64,000 bases of DNA from Macrophomina tecta (GCA_024180945.1 JAKSGN010000036.1:744001-808000); one strand, 5' to 3'. Positions 1 to 13,721 are shown, counted from the first letter of the stretch. Notes: generated by a model from the sequence alone, not told the origin. Program-made: numbers and translations.

Positions 1-3000
1 TTTTTTTTTTTTTTTTGAGTTTTTCCTTTGTAAGGGGATCCGGCAGGGTACTCACTGTTGTTGCATAGCATCGGCGCCTTTGGGTCTTTCTCATTTCTTC
101 CGCACATACAAAATCATTACACACTTTCCGCTTCTCTGTGTGTTTTTCCCAAAATTTCTCTTCTACTTCAGCATACATACGCACTATACCAGTGGTACAT
201 CGCCCACAACAGGCGACGGCCAGAACGAAATGGTTGGAGAAGGGGAGAAGGAAGTGTGATGGCGATCGGACAATATATACCGACTATTGTGGTATTCTTT
301 GGGCGCAACGATCTGAATTGCAATCTTTGGTTCATCTAATACTTTAATTTGTCGTGGTTCGTTCTGTTCTCTACTGCTTCTTATTCCAGTTCTGCACATA
401 CTGGTTCATCGATTCTCTTAACCTGGGATGGACGGTCGGGCTTGGGTGGATGTCCTGCATGCGGCAAACGGTTGTCTTAATTGGCATGGGGCTTTCATAT
501 TCAAACATTGTTACGAATCTTTTTTACCATCTATCTGGGCGGCATAGTTTGCAGAAATTCTCATCCTGGAGATAACCAGGAAAACAATGTATGTCCTTCG
601 ATATCAAAGTCTTTGGGGTTTTGCTTAAGCGCTCGATCGTAGATCCGCCTCGACTAGTAGCTCTCCTCTCGAAGCTTTCAGCGTTATACCCCATAGGCCA
701 CGTACTTCTCACTTTCGTGCAACCACAGAAAATCATTCTTACTCAAAACAATCGAACAGCTGGACCTCGACTTCCTGCTGTGCAATCAACTCACATGTTG
801 CTCCACACCCCCACGTACTCCCTCCCGACTCCTTCCTTTCCCTTCCTTGGATTGCGTGGCTGAGTGATGTAATTAAACACCTCGCCCTACGTTCTCGCGG
901 TTGCGACCAAAGCCAACAAACTTCACGCGAACCCCAAAAGCGAGAGCGGAAGAACAGGAAAGCAGCAACTCACAAGCTAGCACTCACACCACCATCTCTT
1001 CATAGTGCACGCAAGCGGAGGGCGCCGACGCCGAAAACGTGGGCTAGAGGGGAAAAAAAAAAAACGCCTTGCCCTTCGCGTACCTGCGCTTACAGGCCCT
1101 TGCCACCTCCTCTCCCAAACAACGCCCACATGCAAGAGAGTTCGAGACTGTTTCTCGTATCCCGTGCTGGCAAAGAATGAACGGCACACTTACCTCACCG
1201 CAGCTGTAGGCCAACGAAACCTGGGACCGAAAGTTGCGCCCTGCCGTCCCCCGCAGAATCCCTTCATTCCGATCCGGACGACAAACGGTTCGACAGGTCG
1301 AATCCGGGGGACTGGCGAGACTTCGGTAGGCGATGCCAACCGGCAGCCCAGTTCCGGATGCTATTCCGGAATTCTAGAATTCTCCCGGGCCGGATCCAGG
1401 GCAAGCAGAACCTGCTACTTTTTCATTCTGTCTACCTCTCTCTCGTACCTCGAAACACAGTCGCAAGTTTCGCGATGCCTTAGCGGGTAACATACTTTCA
1501 CCACCCCTTACGCACCCCACACACCAAAAACTAAATGGCGACGAGAATAGGCCTCCGACGCGTCCGTTCCCTTCCCAAACTAAGAACGCAAATAAGCAGA
1601 GCCGGGAGCCGAGAGGAAGCCCCCTTGGCGATCTTTTTCGCTCGCCAAAGGATTTATGCTTCAGCGCCAGGCGTTGAGCATCTCTTGACTACAAGCCAAA
1701 TGAACAATAGCAATGACTTCCCCGGAGATCCTTCACCGCCTGTGACGTACCCTGATCTCCGCCACCTTTTCCCTGAATCCGTCTCCTTTGCCAACCACGG
1801 TTCAGCGCGATCGCGCTAGGGACGTTTAGAAAACTCCCCGCGAGAGAAAAAGAAGGCAGGCTGAAGCCACCAGGCTGGGATATATTCCTTGCAGGTGACA
1901 GAGGGGCCGGTGCGGAGAGCCAGTGCGAATTTCGCATTAGCAAACAGGCTCAGTCACAGGTGGCCGCTTATTGGGTCGAGTCGTGCTTTTCGCCGATGAC
2001 CGCCGCCCCCTACTACTGCTGTGAGTCTGAGATCCGGGCTTTGTTATTCAATGCACCAAAGGATTTGATTTGAGGCGGGAGGAACAATTGACACAGCTGC
2101 CTTGCGAATCACAATAAAGCTGGGTGAACACCGGCGCGCGGCGCGATGCTCTACACACGCGTGGACGAGATGAGAGGCGAGTAGCTCGTGGAATAGTCCA
2201 TCTCCAACACCCTCTCAGCCACCACGCTTGTGGAACACACTTCGGGCGAGTGAGGAAGTGAGGGAGAGGAGACGGAGAGAGGGAAAACAAGACTTGGCAG
2301 GCGGCCGCAAGAGGGAAAGACGGCGAAAAGAAGGCGTAACGCAAGCGCCAGACAAAAACTGGGTGAGACTCAGAGAAGTGGCGGGACAATGGTCTCCCGA
2401 TCCCGCCTTTCGCTGGTGGGCGCGGCGTCAAGGAAAGAGGGAGAGCGCCGGAGCGGCCACCAACCCGCATGACCTTGTGGACATATCCAGTCAAAAGCAG
2501 TTGCGCGCTGGCCGAAAAGAGAGATTCCGGATTCTGGATGGGGAAGACTGGGCGCAGTTGCCGGTCCAGATGGGGCTGCTTGTGGGCGCAAGGCCAACGG
2601 TGCCGCCCATCCCCAGCCCAGCCCGGCCTAGCACCAGCAGTAGCAACGGCGCCATTGTTGGAGGGAAGCAAATGGCGGATAGGTCACTTGCATGAAGGCG
2701 CGGGCAGCGAAGTTTACTGACTGGGACCTGCAGGAGTGCCCTAGCGAGGGCCGCAATCATCCGGAAGGAAGGGAATGAGAAAGTGGTCTGGTTGGGCTGG
2801 ATCAGCAGTCGCTATCTCGATTACTGATGACGCTCGCCGGTTCATGCAGCGGTCTGGAAACGAAACGGTCGGCCGTGATCCCTGGATTGGAGACATCACT
2901 GGCTGATGCAGTAGTGCTGCTGTCTGGGATCTTGTGAGAGAGGAGTGCGGGTGGGGCAGCTCACTCTCGATAGGGCGGCCGCAGAGTCAGAACAGCGACG

Positions 3001-4318
3001 ACAGACGTTCTTGGATGCCAGCTCAGCCAGCCCGACTCGGCCCAGCTCAGCCCGGCCAGACGGGTGGCGACTATTCTGGAGCGCGTCGCGTCCCGCGGGA
3101 GGGAAAAGGACGGTACGGGCAGTCAAGGGGTGCGGCAGATTGCCACGCCTTCCGCAGAACCCCCCCCCCCCCCTTCCCCCCTCGCCCCAAAGGAGCGCGG
3201 AAAACGGGCGGCGGGGCAGGCGCTTGTGGTGACTTGACGGCTTTCGCTGAGGAGAGCTGTTAATGCCAACCGCAGTGAGGAAATTACGCCCGTCGTTGCT
3301 TCTGGCGGGCGCTTTGCTTGCGTGCAGCATCCGAAGAAAGAGGTGCGACGATCGCGGTTAACGCGAGCCGGGCAGGCCGTCGAGCTAGGCTGGCTCCTGA
3401 GAGCCGTGAGTGGGTGGCTGTTGAGGCCGGGGTGGGTCAGCTGAAGCGGCATTCGTTGGGCGCCGCTGGTGTGGCCGGAGGCAGGTAGGAGTGGGGGTCG
3501 TCGGCGCGTACCTCATGTCGTTCTGTTTGGCTTTCTCGCGTCGTCGGCGGTGAGGGCCGCCGGCGGCACCGTGCTGGCAGCTGTACAATTTTTCTCACAT
3601 GCTGCTGGAAAGGGCAATAGATGAGAGTTGCTCAGGGGTGGAGCGGGCTAGCCTAGGGGCACGTTGCGGTGAGTGACGGAACATTGGCGTGAAGGATTTA
3701 TCGTCGGCCACGAGGAGGCGCCCGCACGGTCAACACGGCGTGCCGGCGCGCTGTCGAGGATGCCTGTTGCAAATGCCATCCCATGGAGGACAGGATGTCG
3801 CAGCGACGCGTGCTGGTCAACAACGGCGGCGTCCGCGGCACTCACCGCGCGGCAACTTCCCTCCAATCCTTCGCAGCCACCGCGGGATCCGCCGGCCGCG
3901 ATGGGATGATGGGGCGGCCGGCTCTTGGGTTTCAGGGCGGGTGTTGAGGAGGAGTGCGCTGTGCTGCCAAGGGACGCGCGCGCTGCTGTAGCTTGAGATG
4001 ATGCGCGCGATCGGCGCGCGAGAATGACGCCTAATGTCGTGGACGGGACAGGATTTTCCGGCCTCGCGCGCTCGCTCTCTGACTGATGCACCCGCCGCTC
4101 ATCACACCCTGCTCAACGTCCATCGTCGGCCCCCAAACGAGCGATCGCCGTCCTCGCTGCGCGCCGTTTCTTGGCACTCTTCCAACCGAGCCGCTGGACC
4201 GCTGCCGGTGCGCCGTCGGCACAAGATGGTGTCGTCTCCTGCCTGTGCTTCAGCTCCATTCTCCCACACCTGCAGACCTTTCCAATGTCCCAGCGGCCAA
4301 TAGCCGCCGCCACGCTCC
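1..4318. other. Gene-free left flank
   Basis: I see no convincing gene here. The longest open frames (up to about 207 codons) are compositionally biased, overlap one another on both strands and carry no recognisable domain. The first 16 bases are a T run. A C run lies near 3163-3176. The last part is the promoter and leader of MTC6. A gene with very short exons or a non-coding RNA cannot be excluded without transcript data. Confidence 0.5.
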
Positions 4319-6340
4319 ATGTCGAGTCAGTATGAACCTTCCGCCGGCGCCGAGCCCGTGCTGCCGTGGAGCATAGCGTTCCTGGTGAGTCCTCTTTTGA
4401 CATCCCCATTTCTCAATTCTGCATCTCTGCTCCGCCGCTTTCGGCCGCACGCCTCACCACCCATCACGCGCCCTGCATGCTGATCGTCCCTGAAGTCCCA
4501 GAGAGACCTTGCACTGGCCATTCCCATCAATTACGTGACTCAACCCGCCGTATCTCTTAGTGAGGCATGCTTCTCGCGCGGCGCATACGAGGACGCTGCC
4601 GCAAGACTCTGTCTCTCCAATTTATTGGCCCTCGGCTTCAAGCGCATTGTTGTCGACCTCTATTGGGATGTCGGCCGAGGCCTTTGGAGCCTCTGCCCCG
4701 TCGAGATCCCCGAGTCGGCATCGAGTGATGACGATGCTACAGTCGGCATTGTCTCTTCGACCTCTGACGCAGCCTTCTCCTCGGTGGCCATGAGCACCGC
4801 CAGTCTTCAGCCTCGTCAGGCGACTGCTCTGTCCACGTCAGCCCTCACCTCAACCAATCCAAGCTCGTCTCCCACCGGCACCGTGCTTGAGCCCAGCGTG
4901 TCGGCAAGCCCAACTGGCCAGGCAGCCGGCAGTGGAGTAGTTCAGACGAGCTCGTACAACTGCTCGTCTTCCTTGAACGTGTCTACCATCTCCTCACTCG
5001 TTGCGGACTATCTCGATGCCACAGGCGACACCATTAATGCTTCCCTAATCTACCTAATCTTCAATATCCACGTCGCAGCATCTAACTCGACCGCAAAGGC
5101 GCCAGCAGTGGCCCCTGATGCTTCTCAGTTGCCAACTGCCAATACCACACTATCTAATATCTTGAGCGCTGATCTCAGTTCATACCTCTACACACCGACA
5201 CAGCTACGCGACGACCGTGCTAATCTAAATAATTCCTGGTTTGGATACAATACTGCTCAAGATCCTGGGTTGAAGCCTGCCCTACCGTACCTTCAGATCA
5301 TCAATGATGACAATGTAGCGTCTACTCCGGATGGGTGGCCCAGTGAGGGCGTGCTTGAGTTTGGACCCGACCACCTTAGGCTGCTTGCGTCATTTGGACG
5401 CGTAGACACGCAGATGGCGGGCTACGATACCCAGGCTGACAATTCGATCCTCTTCCCTGAAGGAACCTTTGAGTCAATTCAGAATTTGGCGTTCAGCGAA
5501 GCGGGCACCATCACGAATGGATGTTTCTTCGATCGAAATATTACATACTTGACAGGATCCACCAACTCGTCCTGGGCAATGTCGTCAAATTTGCCGATAC
5601 AAGACTTGATATCTACGCAGCCACAGAACTCGACCTTGCCATATATCTCCAATATGACTTCATGTGGTATCAGTCCACTACTCAATCAAACGCTTCTCGA
5701 CACCGCAGATACTTCGTACGAGCCCTATCGCACAATCTCGTACAGCTCGATCTGGAGCTGGGCAGACAACGAACCTCGGAACGTAACTAACAAGGCCGAC
5801 AATGCTTCGTATCTGCGTTGCGCAACGATGCAGGCCTCGACACACGGCCGCTGGGTGCTCACCGACTGTACTGAGAAACATCATGCAGCTTGCCGTGTTG
5901 GGGGCAGCAACCCATACGAATGGCGCATCAGCGACCCGAGCGATAGCTACACCGACGCAGACTCCATATGCCCCAGTGGGTCATCTTTCGATGCACCCCG
6001 AACCGCATTGGAAAACCGGTACCTCTTCGATGCCCTCCAGACACGTGCCAACGAACATCCAGAAGACTTCAATGGAGCTGCGTCTGTTTGGGTCAACTTC
6101 AATAGTCTCGACGTCACAGATTGCTGGGTGGTAGGGGTGAGCCAAAACTGCCCGTACAGCAGATCAGCAGACCAAGACGAGAACCGGCTAGTTGTTGTCC
6201 CAACAGTGGCAGCGGTCATCGTCTTTGTATGCACTGTCCTTACTCTGTTTGTGAAGTGCGCAGGGAACAGACAGTCGAGCAGAAAGTCAAGACGCCGCAG
6301 GATGCAAGAGGGATGGGAGTATGAGGGTGTACCTTCATGA
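4319..6340 (+). CDS. MTC6: Maintenance of telomere capping protein 6 (MTC6)
   Basis: Two-exon gene: exon 1 4319-4384, intron 4385-4501 (GTGAGT...CAG), exon 2 4502-6340, giving 634 aa. The junction restores the family's start, with a short leader followed by RDLALAIPINYVTQPAVSLS. Next comes the strongly conserved LSNLLALGFKRIVVDLYWD block and a WSLCP motif. A Ser/Thr-rich stretch (about 90-150), many N-glycosylation sequons and a Cys-containing C-type-lectin-like segment (WVLTDCTEKHHAACRV) precede a single membrane segment near residues 584-606 and a basic cytosolic tail. The family is known as a type I membrane protein; yeast mutants show synthetic defects with a telomere-capping allele, but the biochemical role is unknown. 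The ATG at 4319 was chosen because it is the only one giving the conserved N-terminus after splicing. The next gene lies 1.3 kb downstream on the same strand. Confidence 0.9.
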
Positions 6341-7651
6341 AACATGCATATTGGCGGGCAAAGGCAGCTTCAGAACCTTCGCTTGCGGGTCTAGGGCTTC
6401 TTAGCTGCAATTCGGGGTCGGATATGGAATTCCGCTGGAGGACAAGATAGCCCTACTCGCAAATGACAGCCATCGACAATCCCAATACCGCCGGGAACGC
6501 GAGTGCAAGGAGGGATCGAGCAATGCTCCGATGACACAGTAGAAAGGGGGAGGGGGAGGCTTGGTCTGGACTAGCTGCGGAAATTCTTTCCATCTGCCGA
6601 TGGAAGTATCACAGGTTACACGAAATTTCCAAACGCCTTCAATGGAAGGCGCCTGCAGCGTTCGGCTAGCTTGAGAGTGCTTTTCAGCGACCCACTAGGA
6701 GCAGGGATCTGCCTGGAAGTTCTGTTGCTGGAGGCGGGTCTGCATGCCTGCAACTTATTATAACCGCTTGACCGGTGAGTCTTGTACTCGCAGAGCGGTT
6801 GGTGCAACACATGGCTGAGGCAGCTGTGCAAGGTGGTTTCGGCAGCTGAGGATCGGAACGGAGACGACCGGCTTGACCGAAGACCCAATTATCGGTAGAT
6901 TTTGGGGCAAGGCGACGGGATGCAGCCGTCGGAAGCCGTCCCGGCGGCCGTTTCAAACCCGGTTTTTTGTGTGTCGGAAGGATATGCAGTGGCTGGTTCC
7001 ATGGTAACGTCTCCATTCCCGACAAAACTGCGACCCCTGTGAGCATTGGAGGGCGTCCGGAATTCGTGGAAATGGGAGTGGACCTTGTGTAACTCAAGCT
7101 GTGTTGCGCGGAAGGCGGATGGCTGGCAGGGTTGCATGTCGGCGGTGGGCGCGTGGGGTTCAGATTGGGAGTTCTGTGCGACGTGGCCGGGGCCTGTGAT
7201 GCTGATGGAATGCACCTGCGCAGTGCGGTTTGGGCCGTAGAAGTCCTGATAGACTGGGGTTCTTGATGAGGAAGTTGGAGGCGCCCTGTGGCAGAGTACC
7301 TGCAAGCGCATCTGCAAGACGGTATCAATGGACTTTGGCTCCTCATTATTGCTCTGAGGCGGTCAAGACGATCTACGCCATGCAGCAAATCTGCCCTACG
7401 ATGGCGTGCTTGCAGCGGGTCCCTGAAGCTGAGACGTTATCTTATCGCGGCCCGTCGGCCGAGCCTCAACTTCGCCGGGTCAGCGATGGCCGCTACGTCA
7501 ACCACCGCCGTAATCACCATCAAAAAAGCAAGCTCGCATTTCACTCGCCCAGAAACATCCCGTGCGCCACTAGAACCGCGTCAGAGTGCCCAAGGGATCT
7601 TGCCAAGGTGATTCGGTACATTTGATGCCCGACTAACCTCACTTGCTTGCT
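6341..7651. other. Intergenic spacer, MTC6 to L2HGDH
   Basis: The open frames on both strands are overlapping and of biased composition, including a 234-codon frame on the minus strand at 6684-7388 with no domain I can recognise. I treat this stretch as the 3' end of MTC6 plus the promoter of the dehydrogenase gene. Confidence 0.45.
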
Positions 7652-9019
7652 ATGTTGATGCTCGCCTCCGCATCTGCCGCTGTGCGGCCTTTAATCACAC
7701 GGCGTGCCTTTTCGAGCAGTGCGTCCCTGCATGCTGCTGCCGACTTCACCCACGCAATCATCGGCGGCGGAGCTGTAGGCCTTGCCATTGCAAGACGGCT
7801 GCAGCAAAAGGAAGGTGTATCAACCGTGCTCATCGAGAGACACGGGGCCGTCGGTACAGAGACGAGCAGCCGTAATTCTGAGGTATGGTTTTAGACCTTC
7901 CAATGCTCGCAGTTTCGAGCAGCAGTACAACCTACGCTCTTCTTTTTCCTTCTGGAAATCTGGTCGATGAGTCTCGAATGGCAGCCTGGAGTGTTAATTC
8001 ATTGCCCGCAGGTCATTCATGCAGGCCTTTACTACGGCCCGGACACGCTAAAGACCAAGCTCTGCGTCACGGGCAAGGAGATGCTCTACGATCTGTGCAA
8101 GCGCATGTCCATCCCGCACAATAACTGCGGCAAGTGGGTCGTCGCTCAGGACGAAGGCCAGCTGAAGCGCTTGGAAGAGACGCACGACCACTGCAAGGCC
8201 ATCGGCGTGCCCACCCACTTCCTCAGCCAGCAAGACGCCCGTCGTCAGGAGCCTGACGTCCAGGCTAAGGCCGGCATCCTCGTCTCGCCCACCACCGGCA
8301 TCGTCGACTCGCACGCGCTGATGCAGTTCCTCGAGGGCGACTTCGAGAATGCCGGCGGCGATATCGCCTTCCACTCGCCCGTCACGCGCGTCACGCCGCT
8401 GCCTACCAGTGGAGCACCCGGCTCTGCTGGTTGGGAGATCACCACCAAGACGCCCGACGGCGAGGAGGCCAGCATCACCGCTGAGGTCGTGGTCAATTCA
8501 GCCGGCCTCAGCGCCATCACCCTCTCCAACTCCATCCTACCCCCTGAGCGCCATCTCACGCCCTTTTTCTGCAAGGGCTCCTACTTCTCCTACTCGGCCT
8601 CCCACCCCAAGCCCAGGGTCCTCGTCTACCCGGCGCCGCGTCCGGGCCTGGGCGGACTGGGCACTCATCTCACGCTCGACATGGGCGGCCGCGTCCGCTT
8701 CGGCCCGGACGTCGAGTGGGTCGACGACCCGACGGACCTGAATGTGTCGGACAAGAACCTCGTCGCAGCACTCGAGGACATCCGGCTGTACCTGCCCGGC
8801 ATCGATACGGAGGCGGTGGGTCTGGACTATGCGGGCATGCGGCCGAAACTCGGGAGGGCAGGCGTGTCGCAGATTGGTGGGAAGGGCGGGTTTCAGGACT
8901 TTTATATCAAGAGGGAGGAGGGTTTTGAAGGGTTCGTGAATCTATTGGGGATTGAGAGCCCGGGGTTGACGAGTTGCTTGGCGATTGGGGAGGAAGTCCA
9001 TGATATACTGTATAGTTGA
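7652..9019 (+). CDS. L2HGDH: L-2-hydroxyglutarate dehydrogenase, mitochondrial (FAD-dependent)
   Basis: Two exons: 7652-7882 and 8012-9019, with a 129-nt intron (GTATGG...CAG) in phase 0; 412 aa. The N-terminus is rich in Ala, Ser and Arg without acids (about residues 1-30), as in a mitochondrial presequence. It is followed directly by the dinucleotide-binding motif [10 protein letters not shown] (Gly38-Gly43) and the Rossmann acidic end LIERH. Later blocks fit the D-amino-acid-oxidase-like fold, including VVNSAGL near the FAD site and the C-terminal [12 protein letters not shown] with YAGMRPKLG ahead of it. The family oxidises L-2-hydroxyglutarate, a side product of malate and lactate dehydrogenases, to 2-oxoglutarate (metabolite repair). 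Length agrees with fungal relatives. An AATAAA lies near 9172. UPF2 begins about 630 nt downstream on the same strand. Confidence 0.9.
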
Positions 9020-9646
9020 TGATCGTGATAATGGACGGGGGATTCTATCTAGTGGAGTTTGTCGAGTTGTATGGAATATGAGGGAAGGAAATGAAAAGCT
9101 TTTATTTCCTTCCCTACACACAAGCGATGATGCGCATAAACAAGCTTCATAGTTTTCCGCTCTTGGATATAAATAAACAAATGCTTATAGCTGGTGGGCC
9201 TGATGAGATGTCGGCGCGTAGGAGGAGTAGAAGCATCTGCTTGTCTGGGTATAGCACCCCATTCAAGCATTGAGAACAGTGAAGTCACATTAGACTTGGT
9301 CAGGGACCCAGAAGACGGGGTGCTGATCACCTGAAGGGAGCGCAGAAGTGGTTGCCCCTCGCTTAGAGGGCGGCGAGAGCCCGACAAGCCGACGTCACCA
9401 GCGCCGCCCGAACGCGCTCGACTTTCCACAAGACCCACGCCAGCGCCTCTGCAGGTACGCAAAACGCCGCCAACAGGCCCAACCTGCAGCTTCCAGGAGC
9501 AGAGACAAACCCCCCACCTATACTGCGACCGTCGCAGCCGCCCTTCCTATGCTGCTGGACCTACCCCGACGTCGCGCCTACTTTTTCGCCCTTCGCTGAC
9601 CTGCACCTCACCCCGCCGCGATCGACCCCAGTGATACTGCGCCCGA
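9020..9646. other. Spacer between L2HGDH and UPF2
   Basis: The stretch holds the 3' flank of the dehydrogenase gene, with an AATAAA hexamer near 9172, and the promoter and leader of UPF2. No separate gene is visible. Confidence 0.5.
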
Positions 9647-12600
9647 ATGGAGCGGCAACGCAAACGTACATGCCCTTCGCATACCTGTGGAATTCTCCAG
9701 CAGCTGACAGCAAGCAGGCGAGCTCCGCGAGCTCAACACCAAGGCCTGGGCGGGTGAGAAAGGTGCGTCAACACGCCGCGTGCCCCCAAAACCCATAATA
9801 TATTCCCGGCCCGTACAAGGCCGGCGCTGACAAAAGACCGCGTCGTTACTTCCCCACAGATGTCTTCCCAGTCCAAGGCTCGCTGGACTCGTCGATGAAG
9901 AAGAACACGGCCTTCATCAAGCGGCTGCGCACGGCCATGACGGGGGCGTCCAAGGACACGTTCGTGGCCGAGGTGCGCTCGCTGTCGCTGCATAAGTACC
10001 TGTCGGAGATCATTTCTGCGTGCTACGAGGGCTTGACGAAGCTCAAGACGCCCGGCGATATCGCTACGGGCGTTGAGGTAGTCAGCGCCCTGCACCAGCG
10101 CTTCGGCCCCGCCGAGTTCACCGGGTACATTGGCTGGCACATCGGCCGCGGGCTCGCCACGCCCGATAAGTCGCACCTGAAGTCACTGCCCCAAGACGTG
10201 CGCGAGAGGGAGGAGAAAGAGCGCCTCGCCCGCCAGCGCATCCTGCTCCGCGTCGCAACGGAGCTGTGGCTTGTCGGCGTGCTGAGGAGCTTGGACGACG
10301 TCGTGCGCCCGGAGGAGGCCGCGAAGAACAAGGAGAGCTTAAAGGGCGGGGACGGCCTACCGAAGAGCAAGAACAGCGCCAATGGCACGCGTGCGGATAA
10401 CGCGGACGCCGAGCCGTTCCCGTTGGAGGTGTTGAAGGATATGCTGGGCCATGACCGGGAGCATGTTAACCTGCCGCTGGTGGTCATCTTCGTCAAGAGC
10501 TTCTCCTGGGATACACTTGGCACCAAGCTGGCTTCTTCAGATAGTAGAAAGACCGTCAATGAGGACGGTGGGACCAGTGCTGCGGGTGGTAAGCCGGAAG
10601 AACAGAACGAGGAGAATGAGGATGACTCGGAGGACCCGCCCATCACGTCGCCCGAACTACGTCAGCGCTTCAAGAATATCCTCAACCGATACTTCGAAGA
10701 TGTAAAGGCACATCTTACGCGCGACCAGGAGAAGCTTGTCAATCAGGGCCGCCGTAACGCTGAGGCTTATGTCAAGTCGGGCGAGGTTTTTGAGGATCGT
10801 CAGGCCAACTACGAGAAGCAAGTCAAGGCTCAGGAGAAGCTTTTAGCCAACGCCCAGGTCTTGGCGGATGCAATCGGCGCAGAGATGCCGGACTTGAAAG
10901 AGAAGGATACCTCCAACAATGCTGGAGATGGCAGCATCGGACTGGTCAAAGCTGGTGAATATCTGCGGGGGCAAGGCGAAGGCCCAGGAATCTGGGAGGA
11001 TGAAGAAGAGCGCCGTTTCTATGAGAACCTCATCGATTTGAAGGACCGTGTTCCCGGAATTCTATTGGAAGACGGCAAGAAGAAGAAGGGCGATGGAGAT
11101 GATCAGGTTGGAAAGCGGGTTGAGTCTGACGTGAAAGAGAAGGAGGACCCTGCGAAATCTGCGGACGCTAAACCTTCTGAGAATGACGACCAGTCCATGG
11201 CAATCGCCAACAAATCTGTTGGCGCGCAGGTCGATGCGTTGTTAGCAAGGCTTCCGGAGTTCGTCAGCAAAGACCAGGTTGACGATACGGCCATCGAATT
11301 CTGCTTCCTCAACTCCAAGGCATCACGAAATCGTCTTATCAAGGCCGTATCAGAAATCCCGAAGGGACGCACGGATCTCCTTCCCCTCTACGCTAGGCTT
11401 GTCGCTACCCTCGGAAAGTACATGCCTGATGTCATCCAGGGCATCGTGGCCTACCTCGATGACGAGTTCCGTAGCCTCCAACGTCGTAAGCAGAAGGATT
11501 TCTTGGGTCAGGTTCGCATGATCAACGTTCGCTACCTTGCAGAGCTCACCAAGTTCGGTGCGGTTCCTGAGCATGTCATTTTCCATTGCCTTAAGGTCAG
11601 CCTGGACGACTTCTCGCGCATGAACATTGAGATCATCTGCAACCTGCTAGAGAACTGCGGAAGGTACCTCTTACGGAACCCCGAGACCTCCCCGCGCATG
11701 GCTTCATTCCTCGAAACTTTGCAGCGCAAGAAGGCTGCCTCTCATCTTGGCCAGCAAGAACGCATGCTGATTGAGAATGCTATGTATTACGTCAACCCTC
11801 CCGAGCGAGCGGCTATCGAGCAGAAGGAAAGGACGCCACTGGAGTTATTCTTGAGGAAGCTGATCTACCTCGATCTGACCAAGAGGAACCTCGATAAGGT
11901 CGTGAAGCAAATCCGCAAGCTTCACTGGGAGGAGGAAGAGGTTGTCGACATGCTGCACAAGATCTTCACTAAACCAGGCAAGATCAAGTATAGCAACATT
12001 CACCTTCTTGCCGTCATCCTCGGGTCCTTAAACCGACATCACCAGGATTTTTGCATCTCAGTCATTGATGATTTGCTCGAGAACATTACCTTCGGCCTGG
12101 AACTGAACGATTTCAAGTTTAACCAGCGCCGTGTTGCTGAGGTGAAGTATCTCGGCGAGCTTTATATATACCGGATGGTCGATTCACCCGTGATTTTCGA
12201 CACGCTGTACAAGATCGTGACTTTCGGCCACGAGGGTGGCACGCCCAAGCCCGGCGCGATTAATCCCCTGGATCCACCTGACGACTTTTTCCGCATTCGC
12301 CTCGTCTGCAATCTCCTGGAAACCTGCGGCATGTACTATGACAAGGGTCAAGCAAAGAAGAAGCTCGACTTCTTTTTGACTTTCTTTCAGGTAAGTCTGT
12401 TGCTGGAGTTTCGAGATGTCTCGCTGATGTAGACAGTACTACATTCACACCAAGGATCAATTACCTATGGATATCGAGTTCATGGTGCAGGATGCTTACG
12501 CAATGACACGGCCGCAATGGAAGCTTGCCAATAATCTAGAAGAGGCCGGGAATACTTTTGCCGAAGCCGTTAAGGCCAACTACCAACTGCAAGCGTCAGG

Positions 12601-13721
12601 ACGTACCGCAGAGCAAGAAGAACAGGATGATGATTCGGGTGCCGAGGATGGCGACGATGGCGATGGTGGCGACGATGATGAGCTGAAAGCTCGTGAACGC
12701 AATGACGCTTCTTCCGGAGAAGACGCTGATGTCGGTGCCCTTCCCGTTTTTCTGAATCTTCCTCCTCTAACGTACGAGCAGACCCCTGGAGAAGATGACC
12801 AGAGCTCGAGCGATTCTGAATCCGAGGATGAAGAGGAGCACATCGTCGTGACACGACCCGAGGATGAAAGAGACCCTGAAGCTGATGCAGAGTTTGACCG
12901 TGAATTGGCAAAGATGATGGCTGAAAGTCTAGATTCTCGCAAGTTCGAGCGCAAGCCCATGTTCGACGTGCCTCTTCCGATGAAGCGCAGCCGCGATGCA
13001 CCTGCATCAAACGACGAGAACAACGAACAGCAACAGGAACCAGCGCCACCTACCATGAAGTTTGCACTGTTGAGTAGGAGGGGCAATAAGCAACAGGTTT
13101 GGCGTTTCACTGAACATTTTACCATGCGGAGCATTGCTGACGTTTTAATCTTCCAATCTGCAGACCAAGTCGATCGACCTACCCGCAGATTCGACCTTCG
13201 CTGTTGCCATGCGCACGCAACAAGAGGCCGAGCGCGCCGAGCAGCAGCGCATCAAAAATCTTGTCCTGAACTACGATCTTCGTGATGAGAACGAATCAGA
13301 TGGTGATTTTAACCTTTCCCTGACTCCAAATTTCAACAAGCAACATCTTCTGCCACATCAGCAACAAGGTGTTCGGCGGAACAAACTAGTTCTGCAGAAT
13401 GGCGGCAACCAGCACATCTGTTCATTCAGCTCCAACAGCACCAGTCACATCAATCACACCAATCTTCAGCAAAGCAAGAACAACAGTGTTAACACTTCAT
13501 TTGATGATCAATCAGGTGGTCTCGAGAAACAACACAATCCTTACAATGTCCCGCGTGTCGACAAAGCGAGCAACAACCGAAGCACGCAACGCGCTAGAAA
13601 ACTTCAACTGAGCGATGTCGACTGGTATGACACCATTTCCAAGCCCATAGCTCCCCACAGCACTGCGGAAGTCGTCAGCGGAGCCGGCAAGAGACGCGGC
13701 AAGTCCGGAAGGTTCCGTTGA
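9647..13721 (+). CDS. UPF2: Nonsense-mediated mRNA decay factor UPF2/NMD2
   Basis: Five exons: 9647-9665, 9718-9753, 9860-12390, 12437-13096, 13164-13721; 1267 aa. The first two exons are tiny (19 and 36 nt). Splicing them gives MERQRKRELRELNTKAWAG, the expected UPF2 start, and the CTGAC branch site before 9717 supports it. Domains in order: MIF4G-1 (about residues 30-280, with KKNTAFIKRLR), MIF4G-2 (about 455-640, with DLLPLYARLVATLGKYMPD), MIF4G-3 (about 675-865, with LFLRKLIYLDLTKRNLDKV; in known homologs the UPF3-binding module), a very acidic linker near 915-1010, and a C-terminal segment matching the UPF1-binding region (about 1110-1140, KNLVLNYDLRDE). The tail after that is Asn/Gln-rich and looks lineage-specific. 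The last intron has a weak donor (GTTTGG). In known systems UPF2 bridges UPF1 and UPF3 at prematurely terminating ribosomes. An A run (13731-13749) follows the stop. Confidence 0.93.

Noticed and set aside
1..16. T run at the window start as telomere repeat
   Set aside because: Fungal telomeres carry TTAGGG-type repeats; this is a simple T homopolymer.
6684..7388. 234-codon minus-strand open frame
   Set aside because: No recognisable domain, biased composition, and overlapped by other frames on both strands in an intergenic region.
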